From JBEPTX01 sp041691795 (lineage in GTDB: Bacteria > Patescibacteriota > Saccharimonadia > Saccharimonadales > Saccharimonadaceae): a stretch of 64,000 nt of DNA. Positions 42,705 to 51,003 of the stretch are shown piece by piece; the first letter of the stretch is position 1; each line of letters begins with the position of its first letter. Both the position numbers and the translations under genes were made by a program. The notes below the pieces were generated by a model. The model saw nothing but the letters and a program-made list of their open reading frames with translations, was not told the origin of the DNA and searched no databases. The stretch is taken from NCBI GenBank assembly GCA_041691795.1, contig JBEPTX010000001.1, positions 310,001 to 374,000 of the forward strand, written 5' to 3'.

Positions 42705-44504
42705 TTATCTACGGACGAACGAATGAGTCATTTTGCGAATAAAATTCATCACCTCAAAGCGCCACTCCCAGCCCGCATATCCTACCGCCAGCAGACCAAT
42801 TCCACCCAGTGCCCACCAGCCAACAAAGGCTTTAGCGCCTTGTTTTACTGGTTCGACCGCAAACCCGGCATTGCCTGCTGTTGCTACTACATTACGACAA
42901 CGATTTGTATCGGGATTACGTTCTTGATTTGGTTTGCATGGCGCTGGAGCTACCGATGCTGTCGCAATATTCCGGCAACGATTCGTTTCTTCGCTGCGAT
43001 ATTGACCGTCCTTACATGGCGTTGCTATTCCCGCAATCACTAGTTTTCGGCAACGGCCCGTATCGGGACTTCTGTATTGATCCTCGCTACATGCTGCCAA
43101 GACTGCAGCATCTGTCGTAATGTTGCGACAACGATTGGTGAGAGGATTACGATATTTTCCGTCGGGACAAGCAGTAGTTGTCACGCCAATTGCCACACTA
43201 TCGTCTTCGTATACGGATGCAAGATTCGCAGCAGCGGGCGTTGGTTGATTCGTAAACTGCCAGAAACCATCAATCGATGCCCAACTTTCACCATCCAGAG
43301 GATCTGTATAAAGTGGCACTTCACTCACCACGTTACCCGCAGCAGCTATCAACTTGGCACGTGACGATGTATTGACGAGCGTAAACGGTAGTATGGCATT
43401 ATTGAAACTAACATACTGGCCAGGTTGCAAAACTGTTCCGTCTGGCACTGCGTAACTTTTATCAAAATTCGGCCCAACCCATAGTACATATCCCGTTATA
43501 TTCACTTCGTGTGAATTTGGATTATACAGTTCGATAAATTCATTGCCCGTGTCGCTTCCGGCTGGATTTGGTAAAAGTTCGGTCAAATCAATTCGATCCG
43601 AGACCAGTGGAATCGGCGTACAATTGATACCATCAAGCGACTCGTCACCAGTTGGAATTGTTGTCTGCAATCCTTCAATGTTCAAACAGACATCGTGCTG
43701 GCAATCGCCATGCGTATCATGCAAAAATCCACTTGGGACATCTGTTTGTAACCCGCCAATATTTGGACAAACATCAACTGGTGGTGGCGAAACACAATTA
43801 CCATTTACGTCAATAATCAAGCCACTTGGAATCGTTGTTTGGGCACCATTGATATTAGGACAGACATCGATAATTGTCGTTATCTCGTACAGACCACTAG
43901 TGTGGAGCGCAGGCGTAACAACCGAAAAATCACTGTTATTTGCATCAGTGTCCTGCAACTTTCCGGGACTCGTCGTTTTTCGCAGGAGGGATTTGCCTCC
44001 TGCTGGTACACTTGCAGCCGCCGTTTCTGGATGCACGGCCGTCGTTCCCCATGCCAATTTATCAATTTCTGTTTTGGTACTATCAAGCAAACGAATATGC
44101 CCTGCCGTGCCAGAAATTCCCCCGACATAACTAAAACTAACGTCGCCTTTGTAGCTACTCGCTGTTTCAAAATCGGGTGATGTAAACGTTGCGTACGTTC
44201 CTGATTTCAACCAAACTTTTGTCGAACTATCTGGCGCAGCAACACACCCGACCGTCGATGCAGTCCCATCGGCTGCTGAACTGTAGGTCACGCACCAACC
44301 AGTCATATCTACATCGCCGAGCGAATTATTATACAGTTCAACAAATTCCTGTCCGGCAGTACCTGTACCTGTTCCACCTGTTTGTAGTTGGCTAATGACA
44401 ATTGATGTGGACGGCAAAGCGTGAACATGAGGCATAAATATAGTAGCGCTGACAGTTTGTGCCAACAGTAAAACCATAGCTAATACAAGTTTAAGCTTAT
44501 GCAT
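42705..44504 (-). CDS. Secreted lamin-tail-domain surface protein with Cys-rich repeats
   Basis: 599 aa. Signal peptide (1-28), lamin-tail domain 1 (about 30-200), three repeats of the type CPNIxGxQTxxPSG (about 215-300), lamin-tail domain 2 (about 305-420), four Cys repeats such as CPDGKYRNPLTNRCRN (about 440-560), a membrane helix and a basic cytosolic tail (RKMTHSFVRR). Bacterial LTD domains occur on secreted or surface proteins and nucleases; no catalytic domain is visible here. TATAGT on the minus strand (44512-44517) is 7 nt before the ATG. Confidence 0.88.
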   Translation of the reverse strand: MHKLKLVLAMVLLLAQTVSATIFMPHVHALPSTSIVISQLQTGGTGTGTAGQEFVELYNNSLGDVDMTGWCVTYSSAADGTASTVGCVAAPDSSTKVWLKSGTYATFTSPDFETASSYKGDVSFSYVGGISGTAGHIRLLDSTKTEIDKLAWGTTAVHPETAAASVPAGGKSLLRKTTSPGKLQDTDANNSDFSVVTPALHTSGLYEITTIIDVCPNINGAQTTIPSGLIIDVNGNCVSPPPVDVCPNIGGLQTDVPSGFLHDTHGDCQHDVCLNIEGLQTTIPTGDESLDGINCTPIPLVSDRIDLTELLPNPAGSDTGNEFIELYNPNSHEVNITGYVLWVGPNFDKSYAVPDGTVLQPGQYVSFNNAILPFTLVNTSSRAKLIAAAGNVVSEVPLYTDPLDGESWASIDGFWQFTNQPTPAAANLASVYEDDSVAIGVTTTACPDGKYRNPLTNRCRNITTDAAVLAACSEDQYRSPDTGRCRKLVIAGIATPCKDGQYRSEETNRCRNIATASVAPAPCKPNQERNPDTNRCRNVVATAGNAGFAVEPVKQGAKAFVGWWALGGIGLLAVGYAGWEWRFEVMNFIRKMTHSFVRR

Positions 44505-44539
44505 TACTTAAACTATAACGAATCAAAGTGAAATAAAAA

Positions 44540-45259
44540 TTAAATGTCAGCAATAATATCTGCGTTTGTGTGAACATTGGCTACATCATCGAGGTCATCG
44601 AGTGCATCAAGGACTTTCAAAACCTTGGCTGCGACTTCGCTATCATCAATTTGTACCTGGTTTTTTGGTACATATTGCAGCTCGGCATCACTGACGGTCA
44701 AACCAGCCGTGATAATAGCTGTACGAACTTTTGCAAGATCTTTTTGTTCAGTGTAAACAATAATTTCGCCGTCATCTTCAATCGCGTCTTCGGCACCAGC
44801 ATCCAAAATTGTCAGTAGAGCATCCTCGCCAGTTGCTTCCACACGAATAACACCTTTTCGATCAAACTGGAACATCACGCTTCCGGCATCAGCAATTCGT
44901 CCACCATTTTTGGTCAGCGCGTTTTTGACTTCGGGGAAGGTACGATTTTTGTTATCAGTTGCTGTTTCGATGATAATGCCAACACCGCCTGGACCCATCG
45001 CTTCGTAGGCTGTCTCTTCCATAACGGCGGCGTTTTTATCATTCACACGATCAATGGCGCGTTGAATGTTGGCATTTGGCATATTTGCTTGTTTGGCTTT
45101 TTCGATCGCAAGTGCAAGTGTGGAGTTCATGTTCGGATCACTCCCGCCACGAGCTGCAATTGCGATTTGATTACCAATTTTTGTAAAGACAGCACCGCGC
45201 TTGGCATCTTTGGCGCCTTTTTCTCGTTTGATTGTTGACCATTTGCTGTGTCCCGACAT
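44540..45259 (-). CDS. yebC: YebC/PmpR-family protein (TACO1 type)
   Basis: 239 aa. MSGHSKWSTIKREKGAKDAKRG start, ANMPNANIQRAIDR and YEAMGPGGVGIIIE are diagnostic. Members act as transcription regulators or as translation factors helping ribosomes at stall-prone motifs. A TATAAT box lies 10 nt before the ATG. Confidence 0.97.
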   Translation of the reverse strand: MSGHSKWSTIKREKGAKDAKRGAVFTKIGNQIAIAARGGSDPNMNSTLALAIEKAKQANMPNANIQRAIDRVNDKNAAVMEETAYEAMGPGGVGIIIETATDNKNRTFPEVKNALTKNGGRIADAGSVMFQFDRKGVIRVEATGEDALLTILDAGAEDAIEDDGEIIVYTEQKDLAKVRTAIITAGLTVSDAELQYVPKNQVQIDDSEVAAKVLKVLDALDDLDDVANVHTNADIIADI

Positions 45260-45290
45260 AATGTCTCCGATTATAACAGATACAGAATGA

Positions 45291-46748
45291 TTATTCTACC
45301 AAATTGGCATCGCGCAAATTGTAATGTGTGACTCGCCACATGTACACGCAAAGTCCAACAATAATGATATAGGCAAGCGCCACCATCCAGCCGGTGATTT
45401 GCAGTTGTGTTTGCGCCCATGGCAACTTGGCAAGATACTCCGTGATAGTAGTCATGTATAGCAGCAACCAGTGGGCTGGTTCGCCAATCAGAACCGCTGC
45501 AGGTGGCACAATCAGTGCGCCAATTCCGGCAACAAAGGTAAGTAACATCGCTAGCGGCACGAGTGGCAAGACCAGCAAGTTTGCCACAATTGCGACATTA
45601 CTAAATTGCCCGAACGCCAGCACCAAAATCGGCATTGTCACAATTTGCGCACTGACAGTTTCACCCAAAATCTGTCTAATCGTACCCGGTTTTTTATTAC
45701 CGAAAAAATACGCCTGCGACAACGGCCCGACAATCATCACACCTGCAAATGCGGCAAAACTTAGTTGCCAGCCCAAATCATTCCAAGCATAACTTGGATC
45801 TATCAAAACAGTGACGGCCGCTGCGAATGGCAGTAGCACGAGTGGATGAAATTTGCGTCCATAATACCACGCCGCCAAACTTAATCCCGCAACTAGTCCA
45901 GCTCGTGACATGCTAGGACTTGCGCCGGTAATTGCCACAAAGGCCAAGATCATCGTCGTCGCGGATAATGTCGCTAAGTACTTGGAAACTTTTACAAATA
46001 ACCGTCTGGCGAGCCGCACCAGAATCGTCAAATTATAGCCACTTGCGACAACAACATGGGTTAGTCCTGCAATCTGCAGCGCGGTGCTAAGTTCGGGCGG
46101 CAGCGCGCGGCGTTGCCCAACCAAATAGCCAATTCCAAGCGATGCTTGAGGTTCAGGAATCGCCAGTCGTACACTATCTGCAAACCAATCGCGAACCTGT
46201 CTGGCAACATCACCTGGTTCGGGACGCTGGACATGTGTCACATTTACTCGGTACATCGAAGCAGCAAAACTTCCGAATCCGGTTGCTAGTTTTCCACTTG
46301 TTGTGACAACGTCACCGCGCTTTATATCCGCCCTTGTTGTGCTACTCATCCAGACTTTACCGGCTACTAAATGACCGTTAATTTTTAGTTGGTCCAATCG
46401 TAAAATTGCTTCCCCATTTTTGCCTACATCAGCATCTTCGCTGACATTACCACTTAGTTTGACCGACTTACCATACAAGTTTTTGTAGACGACTAATTGC
46501 GTTTGCGTGATTGATCCGCGCCACAACCCAACCAATAATCCGGCCATAATAATAAGTGGAATCCAGTAGATATTCCGACGCCACAACACAAAAACAATCA
46601 GTACGATTCCAATAATTAACCAGGCGAGCGACGCAAAAAATACTTGGTCGATATACTGCACCAATATTACACCCACCAAGATGGCAACGCTCGTCATCGC
46701 AATCAGCCACGATGTGTGTAGTCGTCGTCGCATCGTCCATAGATTCAT
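45291..46748 (-). CDS. comEC: ComEC/Rec2 DNA-uptake channel, short form
   Basis: 485 aa. An N-terminal OB-like extracytoplasmic region between membrane helices (about 95-185, LSGNVSEDADVGKNGEAILR) and the competence domain (SLGIGYLVGQRRALPPELS, GLTHVVVASGYNLTILV). About ten membrane helices. The C-terminal metallo-beta-lactamase-like domain of full-length ComEC (700-800 aa) is absent. It fits natural DNA uptake with the type IV pilus at 23-32 kb. ATG 46733 (MRRRLHTS) is an alternative start. Confidence 0.92.
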   Translation of the reverse strand: MNLWTMRRRLHTSWLIAMTSVAILVGVILVQYIDQVFFASLAWLIIGIVLIVFVLWRRNIYWIPLIIMAGLLVGLWRGSITQTQLVVYKNLYGKSVKLSGNVSEDADVGKNGEAILRLDQLKINGHLVAGKVWMSSTTRADIKRGDVVTTSGKLATGFGSFAASMYRVNVTHVQRPEPGDVARQVRDWFADSVRLAIPEPQASLGIGYLVGQRRALPPELSTALQIAGLTHVVVASGYNLTILVRLARRLFVKVSKYLATLSATTMILAFVAITGASPSMSRAGLVAGLSLAAWYYGRKFHPLVLLPFAAAVTVLIDPSYAWNDLGWQLSFAAFAGVMIVGPLSQAYFFGNKKPGTIRQILGETVSAQIVTMPILVLAFGQFSNVAIVANLLVLPLVPLAMLLTFVAGIGALIVPPAAVLIGEPAHWLLLYMTTITEYLAKLPWAQTQLQITGWMVALAYIIIVGLCVYMWRVTHYNLRDANLVE

Positions 46749-46794
46749 TTACTCAGAATAATATAAGCATGTTCGTGATGCTATACTGAAATAT

Positions 46795-47499
46795 ATGAAT
46801 GTAGAAGTTTTTGCGGATAGAGATCATTTGGCCGAAGCCGTAGCTGGACGTACGATTGAGATTCTAAACAGTGCAATCACATCTTATGATCATGCTGTTT
46901 GGGTCATCGCTGGGGGAACCTTGCCACCAATAATCTATCATGTTATCGCCACACAATTCCTCGACAAAGTTGACTGGTCGAAAGTCACGTTTGTGATGGG
47001 CGACGAACGAATTGGGCCGCTCGATTCACCAGACAATAACTGGTTCTCTGCCGAACAAACATTACTAAAATTTATTCCGCAAGCTACTTTTCTCCGACCA
47101 CCAAGTGATCAAACAGCGGAGATTGGGGCAGGGGAGTACAACCAAAAAATCGCTGACTTACCACTGACCGATGATGGATTTCCCCGTCTTGATTTAGTTT
47201 GGTTAGGCATGGGCGAAGACGGCCATACGCTTTCCCTATTTCCAGGCCACCCTGGCCTTGCACCAACTGACCAATTTGTCATCCCAATTCATGATTCGCC
47301 CAAGCCACCTACCGATCGAATAACGCTCACATTTCAGGCACTTCGTGGTGCCCAAAAATGTATGATACTCACTGTAGGTTCTGGCAAAGCCCCTATTATT
47401 CAGACCATCAAAAACGGCGCCGACTTGCCTGTCGTTACTGCATCCAAACTTGCCAAACATACAACGTGGTTCATGGACCAAGCCGCCGCTACTTTCTAA
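46795..47499 (+). CDS. pgl: 6-phosphogluconolactonase
   Basis: 234 aa. VIAGGTLPPIIYHVIA, FVMGDERIGPLDSPDNNW and WLGMGEDGHTLSLFPGHP are the DevB-type lactonase motifs. Second step of the oxidative pentose phosphate pathway, a source of NADPH. TATACT at 46782-46787 is 7 nt before the ATG. It is convergent with folC (11-nt overlap). Confidence 0.96.
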   Translation: MNVEVFADRDHLAEAVAGRTIEILNSAITSYDHAVWVIAGGTLPPIIYHVIATQFLDKVDWSKVTFVMGDERIGPLDSPDNNWFSAEQTLLKFIPQATFLRPPSDQTAEIGAGEYNQKIADLPLTDDGFPRLDLVWLGMGEDGHTLSLFPGHPGLAPTDQFVIPIHDSPKPPTDRITLTFQALRGAQKCMILTVGSGKAPIIQTIKNGADLPVVTASKLAKHTTWFMDQAAATF

Positions 47500-48754
47500 G
47501 CAGTGCCCTGACTTGGCTGACTAAATATAACGATCCTGTTACTAATAAAACTGGTTCAGAACGTGCCAGTAGGGCAGTGAGCGCTTGGTCTAAATCTGGG
47601 ATGACGGTGACTGATTCAAATCCGGCGCGTTGTACCATTTCTAACATGTCGGCACCTGGCGATAAACTACGACCTACATCGCGAGTGATCGCAAAATCAG
47701 GAATAATTAACGTGTCACTAATTGCGTGCAGTTCACCTAGCGAATCTTCTGTTTTATCTTCTGGAGCCGGTACTAAATTCGCCAAAATTGGTAATTGTTT
47801 ATAGCCCTTTTCTGCTAATGATTCAGCGAGTGCACGAATTTTTTGTGGGTTGTGTGCACCATCTAAAATCAATGTTTTGTCACCTATTTTCAGCACGTCC
47901 ATTCGACCTAGCGGCTGCATCATTTCAATCTCACTCAGGTCGAGTTTGTCGAGATCTGGTAGTCCATCACGCTTCGCAATTCGTTCATACGTTGCAACCG
48001 CCAGACTCCAATTTCGCTGTTGGAATTTCGGCAAAACTTGCGATAATTCACTCACGGATTCTGGAATAAATTCGATACCACTCGCACCACGCGTCGTCGC
48101 AATGTCACTAATCACCTTTTCAACGTCCGGATCCTGAGATTGCACCAACAACATATTTCCCGGCTGCACAATCCCCGCTTTGTGAGCAGCAATTTCAGCA
48201 TGTGTATGCCCCAAAATATGCGTATGATCCAACCCAATATCCGTGATCACACACATTTTATCGGCACGCGTAATCGTATTCGTGCCGTCCATTAATCCGC
48301 CCATTCCCGTTTCGACAACAACATACTCAACCTCCTCTTTACTAAAAACCATATAGGCCAAACAAATTAATAATTCATAATAGGTTGGCCGAATACCTGA
48401 TGTTTCAATTGTGTTGAGTAGGCTAGTTAGGTAGTCCAAAAAAAGTTCGTCCGCAATCGGTTTGCCACCAATTTGAATGCGTTCTGTCACACTATCGATA
48501 TGGGGCGAAACTGTCAGCCCGGTTCGTACACCAGCCTGTTCTAATAATCCACGAATAAAATATGCGGTTGACGTTTTGCCTGATGTTCCAGCAATATGAA
48601 TTGATCGAAAACTATTTTGCGGATTCCCAAGCACGTCGAGCAAGCCCTGGATTCGTTCCAGTTTGTAATTCTCTTTTGTCATGTCTGTGTTGTTCGGAAT
48701 GAACGTCACTAACACTTCCATGGCCTCAGCAATTGTCGTCAGTTTTGTTTCCAT
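47489..48754 (-). CDS. folC: FolC, folylpolyglutamate/dihydrofolate synthase
   Basis: 421 aa Mur-ligase-type enzyme. P-loop HIAGTSGKTSTAYFI (about residues 54-68), VVVETGMGGLMDGTN, ITDIGLDHTHILG and LILDGAHNPQKI. It adds glutamates to folates. No other folate gene is present in the window, so it probably serves salvage and retention of folates. Confidence 0.93.
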   Translation of the reverse strand: METKLTTIAEAMEVLVTFIPNNTDMTKENYKLERIQGLLDVLGNPQNSFRSIHIAGTSGKTSTAYFIRGLLEQAGVRTGLTVSPHIDSVTERIQIGGKPIADELFLDYLTSLLNTIETSGIRPTYYELLICLAYMVFSKEEVEYVVVETGMGGLMDGTNTITRADKMCVITDIGLDHTHILGHTHAEIAAHKAGIVQPGNMLLVQSQDPDVEKVISDIATTRGASGIEFIPESVSELSQVLPKFQQRNWSLAVATYERIAKRDGLPDLDKLDLSEIEMMQPLGRMDVLKIGDKTLILDGAHNPQKIRALAESLAEKGYKQLPILANLVPAPEDKTEDSLGELHAISDTLIIPDFAITRDVGRSLSPGADMLEMVQRAGFESVTVIPDLDQALTALLARSEPVLLVTGSLYLVSQVRALLRK

Positions 48755-48792
48755 GTGATATAAGGATAGCCCCTGTTCCCAGTTATGTAAAT

Positions 48793-49179
48793 CTATGGCT
48801 GTGACTTGTCTATTAGTTGTATTTCAATTGCAAGCACACCATATGTTGCTTGATCGTCACTTGAATAGAATTTGTTGTATTCATCGGCCGCTTGCACAGC
48901 GTTTTCCGCACGTGGTATGACTTTTCTATAGCCTTCATTCGTGACCATATCAAGAAAGTTTTTGTAATGCCGAATGGCAATAATTTTAACAACTGCAGTA
49001 TGTGATTCGCCATCATGAAGTACGCCTTTTTCGTCCCTATAATCCCTACGAAGTGAAATCATATCGCCGATTTTATATTGGGCAAACTTGTCTCTATTCA
49101 AACGACCTTCAATCGTTTTACGACCGGCAATAATATCATCCAGTAATTCTGACTCTCGTCCAGATTCCCAAGTTGTCAT
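48793..49179 (-). CDS. ASCH-domain protein
   Basis: About 128 aa. A PUA-like ASCH fold: LLDDIIAGRKTIEGRLNRDKFAQYKIGD, then VKIIAIRHYKNFLDMV and a C-terminal YGVLAIEIQLI strand. ASCH domains bind RNA or act on nucleosides (N4-acetylcytidine amidohydrolases). The open frame extends to 49221, but ATG 49179 (MTTWESGRESELL) has TATCAT 6 nt upstream on the minus strand (49186-49191) and fits the family start. Confidence 0.88.
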   Translation of the reverse strand: MTTWESGRESELLDDIIAGRKTIEGRLNRDKFAQYKIGDMISLRRDYRDEKGVLHDGESHTAVVKIIAIRHYKNFLDMVTNEGYRKVIPRAENAVQAADEYNKFYSSDDQATYGVLAIEIQLIDKSQP

Positions 49180-49216
49180 TATCTTATGATAACAAAAGAT
49201 ACAAGAGCCTCTCATC

Positions 49217-49260
49217 ACCAAGAAAATACCCCCATCTTTCGATGAGGGTATTTTCTTGGT
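49217..49260 (-). terminator. Palindromic trailer of elongator tRNA-Met including CCA
   Basis: A 20-bp stem (one G-T wobble) with a GAAA tetraloop on the minus strand, beginning with the ACCA end of the tRNA and ending TTTTCTTGGT. The first 12 bases match the tRNA-Pro trailer. Confidence 0.8.
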
Positions 49261-49333
49261 AGCAGCGACAGGGAATGATCCTGTGACCTCGAGCTTATGA
49301 GTCTCGCGCTCTAACCAACTGAGCTACGCTGCC
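49257..49333 (-). tRNA. tRNA-Met, elongator (anticodon CAT), CCA encoded
   Basis: The acceptor GGCAGCG/CGCTGCT (G1-T72 wobble), anticodon stem CGAGA/(G)CTCG around CTCATAA and D-loop AGTTGGTTA are close to elongator tRNA-Met. The T-loop reads ATCATTC: positions 54 and 58 are A and T instead of T54/A58. CCA is genomic. Confidence 0.93.
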
Positions 49334-49525
49334 TCGTCAGAATGGACTAAATACATTTCGTTTTATTGTAAACAATAAAAGCTTCATGTAACCGTCATTC
49401 CTCCTCTCGCCGTCGCAAACAGCCTAAAGGCTTGGTTTACGTCGTCGGGCAATCGCTTCGCGATTGTTAGGCAAAGACGATTGTATCAGATATGGCAGGT
49501 GTTTTCCACTTTTTATGGTGATAGA
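49334..49525. other. Intergenic stretch upstream of tRNA-Met
   Basis: No gene is supported. It contains small stem-loops (AGCC/GGCT near 49410-49424; CAATCGC/GCGATTG near 49450-49466) and AT-rich stretches that may hold the tRNA promoter. Confidence 0.4.
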
Positions 49526-49678
49526 TTAAAGCTCAATGTTGGCAAGAGCTGAATGTCGTCGATCAATAAAATCGTTAAGTTCTTGGTTTGATCGCATTCT
49601 GTTCCACGTTGCAGTTGCAATTTGGTTCAGGGCGTCTTCAAACTGAGCGATATCGCTATCGCCGCTAAGCGTTTGCAT
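49526..49678 (-). CDS. 50-residue hypothetical protein
   Basis: ATG at 49678 opens 50 codons ending in TAA at 49526. The product begins MQTLSGDSDIAQFEDALNQI and ends in DRRHSALANIEL; it is charged and predicted helical, with a Trp and balanced codons. Upstream on the minus strand are a purine-rich AAAGAAAG site and, further up, a TATAAT box. No family recognised; it could be a small regulator. A chance ORF cannot be ruled out. Confidence 0.5.
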   Translation of the reverse strand: MQTLSGDSDIAQFEDALNQIATATWNRMRSNQELNDFIDRRHSALANIEL

Positions 49679-49775
49679 AATGTTTGTTGCTTTCTTTTTT
49701 GTTTTAGTTTGTTATGTAGTTATTTAAGCATAAATATTATAAAAAAGCAATACCTTTTTGAGACTTTTTTGACCT

Positions 49776-49938
49776 GATGGCAATCCCATTGTAAAATCTG
49801 CATCCCTACCGGATGATCCAATTGAGGTAGAATCTTCCAAACCGAGTAAGACATATAGAAATACGTCGAATGAGGTTTGGAAGATTCTAACCACTTGGGC
49901 GACGATAGGGGTATGGATTTTGCATTGGGATTGCCATC
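49776..49938. ncRNA. Single long hairpin of about 163 nt (structured RNA or MITE-like element)
   Basis: Arms 49776-49843 and 49874-49938 pair along almost their whole length. Outer stem GATGGCAATCCCA..TG.AAAATC: 23 pairs with one mismatch and one wobble. Inner stem AGAATCTTCCAAACC: 15 perfect pairs. Between them is an imperfect middle part of about 25 nt per arm, and the loop is 30 nt. It lies 52 nt before the 49991 gene. The layout recalls 6S RNA (closing stem, internal bubble, terminal stem) and also a MITE; neither is proven. Confidence 0.7.
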
Positions 49939-49990
49939 CGTCGTCCAGATGTGCTATAAATAAACAAAAGGACTATCAACACAAACACCT

Positions 49991-50713
49991 ATGGACACCG
50001 CAGTCTCACTCGCAATTGTCGCTCTCGCCGCCCTTATCCACGCCAGTTTTCAACTGAGCGTCAGCGTGCTTACCCTTATGAGCGGTCACACAATCGGGTC
50101 CAAGCAATCGCATACTAAATTATTGCAACTGACCAACAGTTTCATGTTTGGCGCAGCGATTATGACATTACTACTGTTATCCGGCACCACATTCGTCGCT
50201 CATAATTTAGTTGGCGAACAATCATCACTTTTGGCATGGACAGTAAGTTGCGGATTATTGATCGGTAGCGGAATTTCGGTCTGGATATTCTACTATCGCC
50301 GAGAAAAAGGCACCACACTGTGGCTACCACGCGGTATGGCAGCTTGGATGAGTGATCGCAGCAAACATACCAACACAAGCGGTGAAGCGTTTGGACTGGG
50401 TCTAGGCAGTGTTATTGCCGAAGTCCTGTTCCTGATGGGACCAATCATCGTCAGCGCGCTGGCATTGATCCAACTTGCACCAATCTGGCAACTTTTTGGT
50501 ATTGGTATGTATACAGTACTCTCACTAGCATCACTTTTGATCGTTGGAGGACTGATCGGCAGCGGCCACACACTCGGTGGTATTCAGAAATGGCGCGAAA
50601 CTAACAAATACTTTCTCCAATTCGCGGCTGGTACTGGGCTGCTCGTTCTAGGATTCTATATCTACGTCGAAAAGGTTGTTGTAGCCGCGGTTGTCGTAGC
50701 GGGGGGATCATAA
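49991..50713 (+). CDS. Hypothetical multi-pass membrane protein
   Basis: 240 aa, about six membrane helices, with a cytosolic basic loop (about 97-130: RREKGTTLWLPRGMAAW). Helix patterns such as GFLGLGSVIAEV-like GLGLGSVIAEVLFLMGP with Gly/Ser suggest a transporter-like fold, but no family is recognised. It overlaps the ATP-cone gene by one base and heads a three-gene operon behind the 49776-49938 hairpin. A weak AAAGGA site precedes the ATG. Confidence 0.75.
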   Translation: MDTAVSLAIVALAALIHASFQLSVSVLTLMSGHTIGSKQSHTKLLQLTNSFMFGAAIMTLLLLSGTTFVAHNLVGEQSSLLAWTVSCGLLIGSGISVWIFYYRREKGTTLWLPRGMAAWMSDRSKHTNTSGEAFGLGLGSVIAEVLFLMGPIIVSALALIQLAPIWQLFGIGMYTVLSLASLLIVGGLIGSGHTLGGIQKWRETNKYFLQFAAGTGLLVLGFYIYVEKVVVAAVVVAGGS

Positions 50714-50991
50714 TGAGTGCTAATATCATCAAACGCCGCGGCGCTCGCAATAGCGAACAATTCGAGCCAGCTAAACTTCACGCCAGTGTTCTGGCCGCCT
50801 GTTTGAGTGTCCGTAGTCCCGAGGGCGAAGCCGAAACAACTGCCCGCAATGTCGTCAAAGCCGTCATTAATTGGTTAGAATTGAAAGCCGAAGTTACTAG
50901 TAACGACCTACGCCGCGTAGCAGGATATCATCTGCAAAAATACCATCCCGAAGCGGCATATCTGTACGAACAACATACAAGTATTATCTAA
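50713..50991 (+). CDS. Stand-alone ATP-cone domain protein
   Basis: 92 aa corresponding to one ATP-cone: IIKRRGARNSEQFEPAKLHAS, then VVKAVINWL and VAGYHLQKYHPEAAYLYEQH. ATP-cones are allosteric nucleotide-binding modules of ribonucleotide reductases and NrdR. Here the cone stands alone, without the zinc finger of NrdR. It may sense (d)ATP for the oxidoreductase encoded 12 nt downstream, or act in trans on a reductase elsewhere. Confidence 0.85.
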   Translation: MSANIIKRRGARNSEQFEPAKLHASVLAACLSVRSPEGEAETTARNVVKAVINWLELKAEVTSNDLRRVAGYHLQKYHPEAAYLYEQHTSII

Positions 50992-51003
50992 GGAGACAGC
51001 AAA

